Shown here: positions 9,304 through 19,617 of the stretch, piece after piece | Numbering within the stretch: position 1 is the stretch's first letter | Layout of the letters: each line of letters starts with the position of its first letter | Source of the DNA: Falsiroseomonas sp. | GTDB taxonomy: Bacteria; Pseudomonadota; Alphaproteobacteria; Acetobacterales; Acetobacteraceae | NCBI RefSeq assembly: GCF_030695085.1 | Contig: NZ_JAUYTS010000232.1 | Span: forward strand, 21,099 to 85,098 | DNA: 64,000 nucleotides | Direction of reading: 5' to 3' | The notes under the pieces: model-generated | What the model saw: the letters and a program-made list of their open reading frames with translations, nothing else | The model's database searches: none | What the model was told of the DNA's origin: nothing | Program-made: the position numbers and the translations under genes

Positions 9304-10288
9304 ATCCTCTTCTGGAAATCCAGGGCCTGCGGACGGTGTTCCGCAGCGCCAATGGCGACATTCCCGCGGTGGATGGCGTGGATCTGACGGTGCCGCGCGG
9401 CAAGACGCTCGGCATCGTCGGTGAATCCGGCTGCGGCAAATCGATGCTCTCGCTTTCCGTCATGCGGCTGGTGCCGCGGCCGGGGCGGGTTGCCGCTGGG
9501 CGCGTGCTGCTGGACGGCCAGAACCTGCTGGACCTGTCCGAATCCGCCATGCGCCAGGTGCGCGGCGGCCAGGTGGCGATGATCTTCCAGGAGCCGATGA
9601 CCAGCCTGAACCCGGTGCATCCCATCGGCCTGCAGATCATGGAGGCGATGCGCGCGCACGACACCAAGGCCAGCAACAAGGAACTGCGCGAGCGGGGCCT
9701 CGCGGCGCTCGATCGCGTGCGTATTCCCGCCGCCGCGCGGCGTTTCGATGAATTCCCGCACCAGCTCTCGGGCGGAATGCGCCAGCGCGTGATGATTGCG
9801 ATGGCGCTGGCCTGCAAGCCGAAGCTGCTGATCGCGGACGAGCCCACCACGGCGCTGGACGTGACGGTGCAGGCGCAGATCCTGGACCTGCTGCGGGACC
9901 TGCAGATCGAAACCGGCATGTCCATCATCCTCATCACCCACGACCTGGGCGTGGTGGCGGAAATGGCCGATGAGGTCGCCGTGATGTATGCCGGCCGCGT
10001 CGCGGAGCGCGGCACGGCCAGCGAGATCTTCGCGAGTCCGCAGCACCCCTATACGCTCGGCCTGCTCGGCTCCGTCCCGCGTCTGGATGAGGAACGGGCG
10101 GAGCTTCTGGCGATCGAGGGTGCGGTGCCGCCGCCCTTCGCCCTGCCCAAGGGCTGCCGCTTCGAACCGCGCTGCCCCTTCGCCATCGATGCCTGCCGCA
10201 CCGCACCGCCGCCGCTGAGGGAGGTGGCCCCCGGCCACTACGCCGCCTGCATCCGCGCCCCGGTGGAGAACAGCCTGGACCTCGCCGC

Positions 10289-10292
<4 letters not shown>
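9300..10292 (+). CDS. ABC transporter ATP-binding protein, DppD/OppD type
   Basis: A 330-residue ATPase of the dipeptide/oligopeptide class. Walker A is GESGCGKSM, the signature LSGGMRQRV and Walker B LLIADEPTTALD. The C-terminal oligopeptide-specific domain ends with the cysteine pattern GCRFEPRCPF. The start ATG 9300 overlaps the previous stop by four bases; an in-frame start at 9249 would lie deep inside the amidohydrolase. It overlaps the second ATPase by four bases as well, so both subunits are probably made in equal amounts. Confidence 0.93.
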
Positions 10293-11359
<1,067 letters not shown>

Positions 11360-11458
11360 CCGCCATCGGGCGAAAGCCTGTGTTGCGGCGCACGGGGGAC
11401 TGACGCGCGGCATCGTCTGCCCTAGCCTTGCCGCTGCAGGACGAAGGGGAAACGGGCG

Positions 11459-12628
11459 ATGATCATGTCACTGGTGGCACCGCGGCTGATGGTGATGGGC
11501 GGCGGCGCCGTGGCGAAGCTCGGCGAGGTGCTGGGTCAGCTCGGCCTGTCCCGGCCGCTGGTCGTCACCGACCCCTTCATGGTCTCCTCCGGCCTAGCGG
11601 AACACGCCCTGGCGCCATTGCGCGCGGCGGGCATGGCGCCCGCGGTATTCTCGGACACCGTGCCGGACCCGACGGACACCGTCATCGCCGCCGGCGTCGG
11701 GGTGTTTGCCGCCGGGGATTACGACTGCCTGATCGGCTTCGGCGGTGGCAGCCCGATGGACACGGCCAAGGCCATGGCGATCCTCGCCGCCGCGCCGGCC
11801 GGCGCCAGGATGCGCGACTTCAAGGTGCCGGCTGCTGCGAACAAGGGCGCCGTGCCGATCATCTGCGTGCCCACCACCGCCGGTACCGGCAGCGAAGCCA
11901 CGCGCTTCACCGTCATCACGGATACCGAGACGGACGAGAAGATGCTCATCGCCGGCCTCGGCGCCCTGCCGCTGGCCGCGGTGGTGGATCATGAGCTGAC
12001 CTTCGGCCTGCCCGCGCGTATCACGGCGGATACCGGCATCGACAGCCTGACCCATGCGCTGGAGGCCTTCGTCTCCGCCAAGGCGAACCCGGTCTCGGAC
12101 GATTATGCCCGCAGCGCCATGCGCCTGATCGCCCCCAACCTCCGCCGCGTCTGGGCCGACCCGAAGGATGCGGCGGCGCGGGAGGCGATGATGCGCGGCG
12201 CGACGCTGGCGGGCCTCGCCTTCAGCAATGCCAGCGTCGCCCTGGTGCATGGCATGTCCCGCCCAATCGGCGCGCATTTCCATGTGCCGCATGGCCTGTC
12301 CAACGCCATGCTGCTGCCCGCTGTCACCGAATTCGGGCTGGAGGCCGCCCGCGCCCGCTATGCGGAAGCCGCGCGCATCATGGGCGTGGCCAGTGAGGCG
12401 GAGGGTGACCAGGCCGCGGCGCGGCGGCTGGTAGAGGAATTGCGGGCGCTGAACCGGGACCTCGACGTGCCGAGCCCGGCGAAATGGGGCATCGAGGCCG
12501 CGAAATGGGACGGGCTGCTGCCGCTGATGGCCCGGCAGGCGCTGGCCTCCGGCAGCCCCGCCAACAACCCGCGCGTGCCGGATGAGGCGGAGATCGTGGC
12601 GCTGTACCAGGCCAGCTACGGCGCCTGA
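11459..12628 (+). CDS. Iron-containing alcohol dehydrogenase
   Basis: A 389-residue group III (iron-dependent) alcohol dehydrogenase. The nucleotide-binding motif GFGGGSPMD lies near residue 98, and the metal-ligand region contains TAGTGSEAT, DTGIDSLTHALE and HGMSRPIGAHFHVPHG, whose aspartate and histidines bind the divalent metal. The family includes lactaldehyde reductase, butanol dehydrogenase and maleylacetate reductase, so an exact substrate cannot be stated. GAAGGGGA at 11442-11449 is a good ribosome binding site. It follows the importer on the same strand and may handle an alcohol or semialdehyde from the same pathway. Its 3' end overlaps the convergent EAL gene by 13 bases. Confidence 0.88.
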   Translation: MIMSLVAPRLMVMGGGAVAKLGEVLGQLGLSRPLVVTDPFMVSSGLAEHALAPLRAAGMAPAVFSDTVPDPTDTVIAAGVGVFAAGDYDCLIGFGGGSPMDTAKAMAILAAAPAGARMRDFKVPAAANKGAVPIICVPTTAGTGSEATRFTVITDTETDEKMLIAGLGALPLAAVVDHELTFGLPARITADTGIDSLTHALEAFVSAKANPVSDDYARSAMRLIAPNLRRVWADPKDAAAREAMMRGATLAGLAFSNASVALVHGMSRPIGAHFHVPHGLSNAMLLPAVTEFGLEAARARYAEAARIMGVASEAEGDQAAARRLVEELRALNRDLDVPSPAKWGIEAAKWDGLLPLMARQALASGSPANNPRVPDEAEIVALYQASYGA

Positions 12629-13773
12629 GGTTTCGGTACGGCGGAGGCGTTCCAGGCCGCGATCCAGGCCGGCAGCGCGGCCGGGGGCAGGGGGCGGCCG
12701 ACGCCGAAGCCCTGCGCCAGGTCGCAGCCGGCGGCGGCCACGGCGCGCCAGATGTGGCTGTCCGTCACGCCTTCCGCCACCACCAGCATGTTGTTCTGGC
12801 GGGCGTGGCGGACAATGCGTTGCACCTCGGCCCGCGCCCGGCGTTCCTCCGGCATCGCGAGCACCAGCTTGCGATCCAGCTTGACCCCGGCGAAGGGCAG
12901 GTCCAGCAGGCGGTGGCGGCCGTCATCGAGCGCCAGGTCGTCCAGCAGCACGCCGAAGCCGGCCAGCCGCAGCCGCTGCATGGCGCGGCGCAGCAGGGCG
13001 CGGTCTCGGACCTGGGTGCTCTCGGTCAGCTCCAGCAGGATATCGGCGGCGGGCAGCCCGGCGCGCGCGGCCATCAGCCCGAGCCAGCGCGGCAGATCGG
13101 GCTTCACCATCTCCGACAGGGGCAGGTTGAAGGACAGGCGGATGCGCTGGTTGCCGCGCTGCGCGACCAGATCCGTCATCGCCCGTTGCGCCACCGCCGC
13201 GGTCAGCTGCGGCGCCAAGCCGGCACGCTCGGCCAGCGGGATGAAGGCGTTGGCGCCGAGTGCCAGGCCAGGCCGTTCCCAACGCGCCAGTGCCTCCACC
13301 ATCACCGGCCGGCGATCCGAGAGGCGAACCATCGGCTGGAAGCGCACGGTGATCTCGCCGCATGCCAGGCCGGCGGCGAGTGCCGCCGCGTCGCTCGCCG
13401 GAAGCGCCCCGCGGGGGGCGGCCGAGGCCAGGGCAGCGGCAAGGCGCGCCCCCTCGGCGGGTACCTGCCGCAGCCCGGCGGGTGCTTCCTCCCCCGGCCG
13501 CGTCACGATGATCACATCGGTGCCGTTGAAGGGGTCCCGCGCCGCGATCAGCAGGGCGCTGCTGCCAGCGCCGCTTTCCACGACCAGGTGCCGCGGTGCC
13601 GTGCCTGGGCCGACCATGTGGCTCAGCGCCTCGGCCGAGGTGGCGACCAGCATCGGCGGCGGGCCCGCCATCCGGCGCAGGGCATCCTGAGCCGCGGCAA
13701 TCACGACCGGATCGTTTGCCAGCAGCAGCACGGTTGCCGGTGCGGGGAGGGCGCGCCCCCGGCGCGTCAGCAT
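12616..13773 (-). CDS. EAL-domain protein with degenerate receiver-like N-terminus
   Basis: A 385-residue protein with a C-terminal EAL domain (about residues 135-375), the fold of cyclic-di-GMP phosphodiesterases. Catalytic elements look present: VEALARW (the EAL motif), the asparagine in FNLPL, the glutamate in LELTES, the Asp pair in LLDDLA, the lysine in VKLDRKL, the glutamate in VAEGV and the glutamine in AQGFGVG. The loop-6 motif DDFGTG is replaced by DDLALDDG, so activity is uncertain. Residues 1-115 resemble a receiver domain but I see no phospho-acceptor aspartate. It stands alone and convergent to the alcohol dehydrogenase. Confidence 0.85.
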   Translation of the reverse strand: MLTRRGRALPAPATVLLLANDPVVIAAAQDALRRMAGPPPMLVATSAEALSHMVGPGTAPRHLVVESGAGSSALLIAARDPFNGTDVIIVTRPGEEAPAGLRQVPAEGARLAAALASAAPRGALPASDAAALAAGLACGEITVRFQPMVRLSDRRPVMVEALARWERPGLALGANAFIPLAERAGLAPQLTAAVAQRAMTDLVAQRGNQRIRLSFNLPLSEMVKPDLPRWLGLMAARAGLPAADILLELTESTQVRDRALLRRAMQRLRLAGFGVLLDDLALDDGRHRLLDLPFAGVKLDRKLVLAMPEERRARAEVQRIVRHARQNNMLVVAEGVTDSHIWRAVAAAGCDLAQGFGVGRPLPPAALPAWIAAWNASAVPKPQAP

Positions 13774-13967
13774 GACCTAGACATCCTTCAACAGGACCCT
13801 GCAGCCGGGACAAGGCCGGCGTCACGCTCGATTATCACCATTTTGTGACAGGCAAAATCATTCGGGTCTCACTCCAGGTCGCAAGGCGGGTGAGCCGCCC
13901 GAAAGTGAGGCGGTATCTTGCCCAGGATGTGGCGCCTGGGAACACAGTCTCGTGTTGTGCCTGTGGG

Positions 13968-14954
13968 TCACGCGCGGCGTGGCAGCCAGGGTTCCTCGGC
14001 CCAGCGCCGACGCAGCTCGGTATCAACCCGGGCCAGCAGGCCGGTCCAGTCCTCCGGGCCAATGAAGCGCGGGTTCTGGCCGCGCGCGGCGCACTGCTCA
14101 GCAAAGTCCGGGTCCGCCGCCACGGCCTCCAGCCCGCGCAGCAGGGCGGCACGGAACGGTGCTGGCGCTGCCGGATGCAGCGCAAAGCCGCGCTGGGCGG
14201 AGGCGATGAGATCCACCTCCTGCTCCCGCAGGGTGGCGACCTCGGGCAGCAGGGCGCTGCGGCGCGCGGCGGCGATGCCGATGCCGTGCAGCCGGCCCTC
14301 CCGCAACTGCGTGATGGCATCCGGCAGCGGCAGCAGGGCGGCGGCGACATGGCCGGCGGCTGCGGCCTGCCGCGCGGCGGTGGCGGTCGGGAAGGCGAAG
14401 CGTGGCAGGTCCAGCCGGCCGTCCAGGCGCGATGCGGCGAAGTGTGCCGCGCTGCCTGGGGCCGGCGTGCCGAGCGTGCCGCGGTCACCCAGGGCGCGCA
14501 GCGCGGCGATATCGCGCGGGCCATCCGGGGCGCCGACCAGCACCATGTTTTCTTCAAGCACCGCGGCCAGTGGCGCGATGCGGGTGGCCGGGAAAGGCTC
14601 CCCACCCTCCACCGCGCGAGCCAGCAGCAAGGGTGCGGTGACCACGCCGATGACGCGCCGCGCCGGGTCCGCTTCCGCCAGCACCGCGACCGAATCGAGG
14701 CCGCCGCGGCCCGGATGGTTTCGCACGGCCAGGGTCAGTCGCGGCAGGGCACGCTCCAGGAAGGGGGCGACACCGCGCGCCCAGAGGTCGGGCTTTGAGC
14801 CGGGCGGCGCGCCGACCAGAAGCTCCACCGGGTTGCTGCGGGAGGCGAGTGCCGGTGCGGCAAGCCCGAGCGCGGCGGTCAGGCCGAGCCCCAGGACGGC
14901 GCGCCGCGGCAGCCCGGCACCTTGTCTGTCGCCGGGCGGCCCGGCGCGGGTCAC
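13968..14954 (-). CDS. Bug/TctC-type solute-binding protein, translationally coupled to secF
   Basis: A 328-residue extracytoplasmic binding protein of the Bug family (receptors of tripartite tricarboxylate transporters, though most Bug proteins are orphans). It begins with a Tat-like or Sec signal: LPRRAVLGLGL, hydrophobic core, cleavage after APALA. Family features are VGAPPGSKPDLWARGVAPFL, NHPGRGGLDS and the C-terminal EEPW region. The start is GTG 14954, sharing GTGA with the secF stop; the frame is open further upstream only through secF antisense-like sequence. No TctA or TctB membrane genes are nearby, so the transporter partner, if any, is elsewhere. Confidence 0.82.
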   Translation of the reverse strand: MTRAGPPGDRQGAGLPRRAVLGLGLTAALGLAAPALASRSNPVELLVGAPPGSKPDLWARGVAPFLERALPRLTLAVRNHPGRGGLDSVAVLAEADPARRVIGVVTAPLLLARAVEGGEPFPATRIAPLAAVLEENMVLVGAPDGPRDIAALRALGDRGTLGTPAPGSAAHFAASRLDGRLDLPRFAFPTATAARQAAAAGHVAAALLPLPDAITQLREGRLHGIGIAAARRSALLPEVATLREQEVDLIASAQRGFALHPAAPAPFRAALLRGLEAVAADPDFAEQCAARGQNPRFIGPEDWTGLLARVDTELRRRWAEEPWLPRRA

Positions 14955-15910
14955 GACACCGCGGCCTGGGCCGGGGTGGTGGCTTCCTTCGGCCGCAGCG
15001 CCTTCGCACCGGTGTAGAGCACCAGCGGCGCGGTGATGAAGATGGAGGAGGAGGTGGAAAGCACGATGCCGAACAGCATGGTCCAGGCAAAGCCGGCCAG
15101 CGCATCGCCGCCGAACAGCGCCAGCGGCAGCGCGGCCAGGAACAGCGTGGCGGAGGTGCCGATGGAGCGGTTCAGGGTTTCGTTGATCGACAGGTCCACC
15201 ACGTCGCGCAGTGGCATCTGCTTGTACTTGCGAAGATTTTCCCGCATCCGGTCGAACACCACGACCTTGTCGTTCACCGAGAAGCCGACGATCGTCAGGA
15301 TTGCCGCGATTGTCTGAAGGTTGAACTCGATCTGCGTCACCGCCAGGAAGCCAACGGTCTTGGTTGTATCCAGGATCAGCGTGATGATGGCGGCGATGCC
15401 GAACTGCCATTCGAAGCGGAACCAGATGTAGACCAGCATCGCCAGCAGGCTCAGCGCCAGCGCGATCATGCCGCCGCGGAACAGTTCGGAGGATACCCGC
15501 TCTCCCACCGCCTCGACGCGCAACACGCGGGTGCCGGGGGTTGCTGCCTCCAGCGCGGCGCGAATGGCGGCCACGGCGCGCTGGGTGCCGGCCTCGTCGC
15601 CCTGCACCGGCAGGCGGATCAGCACGGCATCGGGCGCGCCGAATTGCTGCAAGCCGACATCGCCGAGGTTCAGTGCGGAGGCCGCGGCCCGCAGCCGGGC
15701 CAGATCGGCCTCGGCCGGCGTGCGGATCTCCATGACGATGCCGCCCTGGAAATCGATGCCGCGGGCCAGGCCGGGATAGAAAGCCAGCACGACGGAGGCG
15801 ATGGACAGGAAGGCGGACAGGATCAGCCCGGCCACGGCCCCCTTCATGAAGGGGATGCGCGTATTGTCCGGGACGATGCGGAACAGCGGGCGGGAAAGGG
15901 CGCGAAACAT
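14951..15910 (-). CDS. secF: Protein translocase subunit SecF
   Basis: SecF (319 residues) works with SecD and YajC in the inner membrane to pull secreted proteins through SecYEG using the proton gradient. It has an N-terminal membrane helix, the GIDFQGG motif near residue 52 that is shared by SecD/SecF, a small periplasmic domain and a C-terminal block of five helices with GFSVNDKVVVFDRMREN. It lies 24 bases downstream of secD on the minus strand and its stop overlaps the GTG of the Bug protein. Confidence 0.96.
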   Translation of the reverse strand: MFRALSRPLFRIVPDNTRIPFMKGAVAGLILSAFLSIASVVLAFYPGLARGIDFQGGIVMEIRTPAEADLARLRAAASALNLGDVGLQQFGAPDAVLIRLPVQGDEAGTQRAVAAIRAALEAATPGTRVLRVEAVGERVSSELFRGGMIALALSLLAMLVYIWFRFEWQFGIAAIITLILDTTKTVGFLAVTQIEFNLQTIAAILTIVGFSVNDKVVVFDRMRENLRKYKQMPLRDVVDLSINETLNRSIGTSATLFLAALPLALFGGDALAGFAWTMLFGIVLSTSSSIFITAPLVLYTGAKALRPKEATTPAQAAVS

Positions 15911-15934
15911 GTGTTTGTCCTCAGACCGCCAGAT

Positions 15935-17518
15935 TCAAACGGGAAGGGTCTGCGGGCGCCGGCGACGATACCAGGTCGCCACCATCAGCCGCACCACCAC
16001 CGTCGCCGTCCACATCTGCACCACGGTGCCGACCGCGACGGTGACGGCGAAGCCCTTCACCGGGCCGGAGCCGAAGCCATAGAGGCAGGCCATGGCGATC
16101 AAATTGGTCAGGTTGCTGTCCATGATGGTGCCGGACGCCTTGGTGAAGCCGAGCTCCAGCGCCGAGATCGGCGTTCGCCCGTTTCGCACCTCCTCCCGTA
16201 TCCGTTCGTTGATCAGGATATTGGCATCGAGTGCAGTGCCCAGCGTCAGCACAATACCGGCAATACCCGGCAAGGTGAGTGTGGCGCCCATCACCGACAG
16301 CACGCCGATCATGATGACCAGGTTCGCCAGCAGCGCGATGTTGGCGAGCCAGCCGAAGAAGCCATAGGCCAGGCCCATGTAGAGGAAGACGAAGCTGGCG
16401 CCGACGGCGAGGGAGATCATGCCGGCGCGGATCGCATCCGCCCCCAGCTCCGGCCCCACCGTGCGTTCCTCCACCACCGTCAGCGGGGCGGGCAGGGCGC
16501 CGGCGCGCAGCAGCACGGCCAGGTCGTTGGCGCCGCGCACGTCGAAGCTGCCGGAAATCTGGCCACGGCCACCGGTGATCGGCTCCCGGATGTTGGGCGC
16601 GGTGATCACGCGCTCATCCAGCACGATGGCGAAGGGCCGGCCGACATTCTGCCGGGTGACGTCGGCAAAGCGCCGCGTGCCGATCGAGTCGAAGGTGAAG
16701 TTCACCACCCATTGGCCGTTGCTGTCCTGGCCGGCGCGGGCGTCGGTCAGGTTCGCGCCATCCACCTCGACCCGGCGGCGCACCGCGTAGCGCTCCTGGA
16801 AACGGTCGCCGGGCAGGAACATGGTGCCGGGCGGCGGCGTCGGCGCCTGAAGGTTCGCCGCCTCGTCCAGCAAATGAAAGGTCATGCGGGCGGTCTGGCC
16901 CAGCAGGTCCTTGATGCGGGCGGGGTCCTCCACGCCGGGCAGCTGCACCAGGATGCGGTTGGTGCCCTGGCGCGCGATCAGCGCCTCCGCCACCCCGGTC
17001 TCATCGACGCGGCGGCGGACGATCTCCAGCGACTGTTCCACCGCATTGCCGGCCTTGGCGCGCAGCGCGACCTCGGTCAGCGTGGCGCTGACCATGCCAT
17101 CGGCGGAGGTTGCGACCTCGATATCCGGCTGCTGGGACCCGGCGCCGGCCGGCACCACGATGGCGGCTTCGCGCAGGATGCGGGCCATGTCCTCGGCCCG
17201 GGCGGGGTCCGATACGCGCACGGAAACCCGGCGCTGGGCCGCATCGGCGTTCAGCCCGGTGTAGAGGATGCGCGGATTGGCGCCGGCGGCACCGCGGCGC
17301 GCGGTATCGACCAGCGCCTCCAGCCGTTCCCGCACCATGGTGGAGGTATCGACCTCCAGCAGCAGGTAGCTGCCGCCGCGAAGGTCGAGGCCGAGGCTGA
17401 TCTGACGAACCCAATCCGGCAGCACGCTGCGCGGCGCCAGGTTGGGCAGGGACGCCAGGATGCCGAGGAGGCAGACGCCAATGATGGCGAGCACCTTCCA
17501 GCGGGCGAAATACATCAT
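15935..17518 (-). CDS. secD: Protein translocase subunit SecD
   Basis: SecD (527 residues) is the larger partner of SecF in protein export. It starts MMYFARWK with the first membrane helix, then the LGLDLRGGSYLL motif, the large periplasmic P1 domain, and the C-terminal transmembrane block with GTALDANILINERIREE. In many bacteria yajC precedes secD; here the upstream neighbour is a divergent oxidoreductase (154-base gap), so yajC is elsewhere. ATG 17515 is an alternative start two codons in effect shorter by one residue. Confidence 0.96.
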   Translation of the reverse strand: MMYFARWKVLAIIGVCLLGILASLPNLAPRSVLPDWVRQISLGLDLRGGSYLLLEVDTSTMVRERLEALVDTARRGAAGANPRILYTGLNADAAQRRVSVRVSDPARAEDMARILREAAIVVPAGAGSQQPDIEVATSADGMVSATLTEVALRAKAGNAVEQSLEIVRRRVDETGVAEALIARQGTNRILVQLPGVEDPARIKDLLGQTARMTFHLLDEAANLQAPTPPPGTMFLPGDRFQERYAVRRRVEVDGANLTDARAGQDSNGQWVVNFTFDSIGTRRFADVTRQNVGRPFAIVLDERVITAPNIREPITGGRGQISGSFDVRGANDLAVLLRAGALPAPLTVVEERTVGPELGADAIRAGMISLAVGASFVFLYMGLAYGFFGWLANIALLANLVIMIGVLSVMGATLTLPGIAGIVLTLGTALDANILINERIREEVRNGRTPISALELGFTKASGTIMDSNLTNLIAMACLYGFGSGPVKGFAVTVAVGTVVQMWTATVVVRLMVATWYRRRRPQTLPV

Positions 17519-17672
17519 GGAAGCAGCCAGACCCCGAATGGTGAAGAAGTGGCCCTAATACCCTATGCAGGGCGCGATGCCACCGGCCCGGAAGATGCGG
17601 CGCGGCCCCCCCTGATGCAAGCCCGCGCGCGACGCAGTATCACCCCATGGCTTGAAGAGAGGGTTTTTCACG

Positions 17673-18620
17673 ATGTCGCTGCGGGTCGCGGTGCTGGGTG
17701 CCGGGCATTTCGGGCGGTTTCACGCGCTGAAGGCCAGCCGGCCAGGGGATAATCCGCTGCGCCTGGTCGCGCTGCATGATGCCGACCAGGCGCGCGCCGC
17801 CCAGGTCGCCGCCGAATGCGGCGTGCCCGCCCTGCCGGCGGTGGAGGCGATCGCGGCCGCCCAGGCGGTGATCGTCGCCGCGCCCACCCGCTTCCACGCG
17901 GCGCTTGGCCGCCAGGTGCTGGAAGCCGGTCGGCATCTGTTCATGGAGAAACCGATCGCGGCGACACTGGCGGAGGCGCAGGCGCTGGCCGATCTGGCCG
18001 AATCCCGCGGCCTGGTGCTGCAGGTGGGACATATCGAGCGCTTCTCCGCCGCCTTCCGCGCCGTGGTCGCCGCCCAGGAAGGGTCCCGCGCGGTGCATTG
18101 GGAGGCGGTGCGCGTGGCACCCTTCCGGCCACGCTCGCTCGATGTCTCGGTGGTGCTGGACCTGATGATCCACGACATCGACCTGGTGCTGAAGCTGGCC
18201 GGCGGCCCGCCCCATACCGTGGAGGCGGTGGGCGCGCGGGTGATGTCGGACCATGCGGATTTCGCCGTGGCCCGGCTCGGCTTTCCCGGCGGCCGGGCGG
18301 CCACCATCACCGCCTCGCGCGTCTCGCTCGCCATGGAACGGCGGCTGCGGGTGCTGGGGAATGAGGGTGAGATGAGCGTGGATTTCCTCAGTCGCAGCCT
18401 GGCGATGCTGCGCCGCGGCGGGGCGGAGCCGGTGGCCACCATGCCGGGCTACGGCATCGACCGCGCCGGCTGGACCGACCATGACAGCCTGGAGGCCGAA
18501 CATGCCGGCTTTGCCCGCGCCTGCGCCGGGGAGGCGCCGCCGGAGGTTGGTGCGGCGGAAGGCATGGCGGCGCTGGGCGTGGCGCTGGCGGTGGAGGCGG
18601 CGATTTCCGCCTTCGACTGA
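17673..18620 (+). CDS. Gfo/Idh/MocA-family oxidoreductase
   Basis: A 315-residue NAD(P)-dependent sugar-type dehydrogenase. The N-terminal Rossmann fold starts VAVLGAGHFGRFHA, followed by VIVAAPTRFHA and FMEKPIA, where EKP is the family's conserved active-site motif. The C-terminal GFO_IDH_MocA domain contains HDIDLVLKL. GAAGAGAGGG at 17654-17663 is the ribosome binding site for ATG 17673. In several alphaproteobacteria a similar gene sits between lpxA and lpxB and may act on UDP-sugars (compare GnnA, UDP-GlcNAc 3-dehydrogenase). Here it faces the lpxB operon rather than joining it, so that role is only a suggestion. Confidence 0.85.
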   Translation: MSLRVAVLGAGHFGRFHALKASRPGDNPLRLVALHDADQARAAQVAAECGVPALPAVEAIAAAQAVIVAAPTRFHAALGRQVLEAGRHLFMEKPIAATLAEAQALADLAESRGLVLQVGHIERFSAAFRAVVAAQEGSRAVHWEAVRVAPFRPRSLDVSVVLDLMIHDIDLVLKLAGGPPHTVEAVGARVMSDHADFAVARLGFPGGRAATITASRVSLAMERRLRVLGNEGEMSVDFLSRSLAMLRRGGAEPVATMPGYGIDRAGWTDHDSLEAEHAGFARACAGEAPPEVGAAEGMAALGVALAVEAAISAFD

Positions 18621-18654
18621 ACCTGTCTGCCGCAAATCGGCTGCGCCTGCTGGC

Positions 18655-19617
18655 CTAGGCCCGGTTGCGAAGTCGCCGCCAGGCCGGGATGACCAGCTTC
18701 TCCACCACGGGCACCAATGCCGCGCCGAGGATGAGGCCGAGGATGCCGGAGCCGAGCGCGGCCACGAACCAGCCGGCCAGGCCGCCGATCGCGGGTAGCG
18801 CCGCCGCGGCGGCATCGCTGCCGGCATGCAACGCATGGGCAAGGCCGCCGAAGCCGTATTCCTCCAGCCCATGCACGATGATGCCGCCGCCGACCCAGAC
18901 CATGGCCGCGGTGCCGATGATGGCCAGCGCCTTCAACAGATAAGGCATCCCGAAGACGATGCCGCGGCCCAGGGCGCGCAGCGGCGCGCTACCGGTCCGC
19001 GCCAGGGCGACGCCGGCATCATCCGCCTTCACGATCAGCGCGACGGCACCGTAGACCACCAGGGTGATGCCGATCCCGACCACGGCGAGCACCGCCGCCT
19101 GGCCGATGAAACTCGCCTCCGGCACGGTCGCCAGGGTTATCGCCATGATCTCGGCCGAGAGGATGAAATCGGTCTGGATGGCGCTGGCGACCTTCTGGTC
19201 CTCCAGCGAGCGATCGCCCTCGGCGAGACCGGGGGATTGCGACAGCGTCATCCCGTGATGCGGAAAGATCGCCTCGATGACCTTCTCGGCCCCCTCGAAG
19301 CACAGATAGGCGCCGCCCAGCATCAGCAGCGGCGTGATCGCCCAGGGTGCGAGCAGGCTGAGCGCCAGCGCGCCGGGCAGCAGGAACAGCAGCTTGTTCT
19401 TCAGCGAGCCCCAGGCGATGCGCCCGACGATGGGAAGCTCCCGCGCCGCGGCGAAGCCAACGACATAGCGCGGCGTGACCGCGGCATCGTCAATAACCAC
19501 GCCGGCCGCCTTGGTGCCCGCCTTCATCGCCTGCCCGCCAATATCGTCGAGCGAGGCCGCGGCGACCTTTGCCAGGGCCGCGACGTCGTCCAGCAGGGCG
19601 ATCAGGCCGACGCTCAT
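18655..19617 (-). CDS. DUF808 (YedI-like) inner-membrane protein
   Basis: A 320-residue membrane protein of the DUF808/YedI family, function unknown. The N-terminus has the family start GLIALLDDVAALAK and KAAGVVIDDAAVTP, and the body holds about six hydrophobic helices, including LLFLLPGALALSLL and LAVVGIGITLVVYG. It is the last gene of a four-gene minus-strand operon and overlaps the lpxB stop by four bases (ATGA), so it is translationally coupled to lipid A synthesis. Confidence 0.88.
   Translation of the reverse strand: MSVGLIALLDDVAALAKVAAASLDDIGGQAMKAGTKAAGVVIDDAAVTPRYVVGFAAARELPIVGRIAWGSLKNKLLFLLPGALALSLLAPWAITPLLMLGGAYLCFEGAEKVIEAIFPHHGMTLSQSPGLAEGDRSLEDQKVASAIQTDFILSAEIMAITLATVPEASFIGQAAVLAVVGIGITLVVYGAVALIVKADDAGVALARTGSAPLRALGRGIVFGMPYLLKALAIIGTAAMVWVGGGIIVHGLEEYGFGGLAHALHAGSDAAAAALPAIGGLAGWFVAALGSGILGLILGAALVPVVEKLVIPAWRRLRNRA

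Noticed and set aside
14795..17752. A 985-codon plus-strand frame antisense to secF and secD
   Set aside because: Composition is shadow-like and SecDF motifs are on the other strand.
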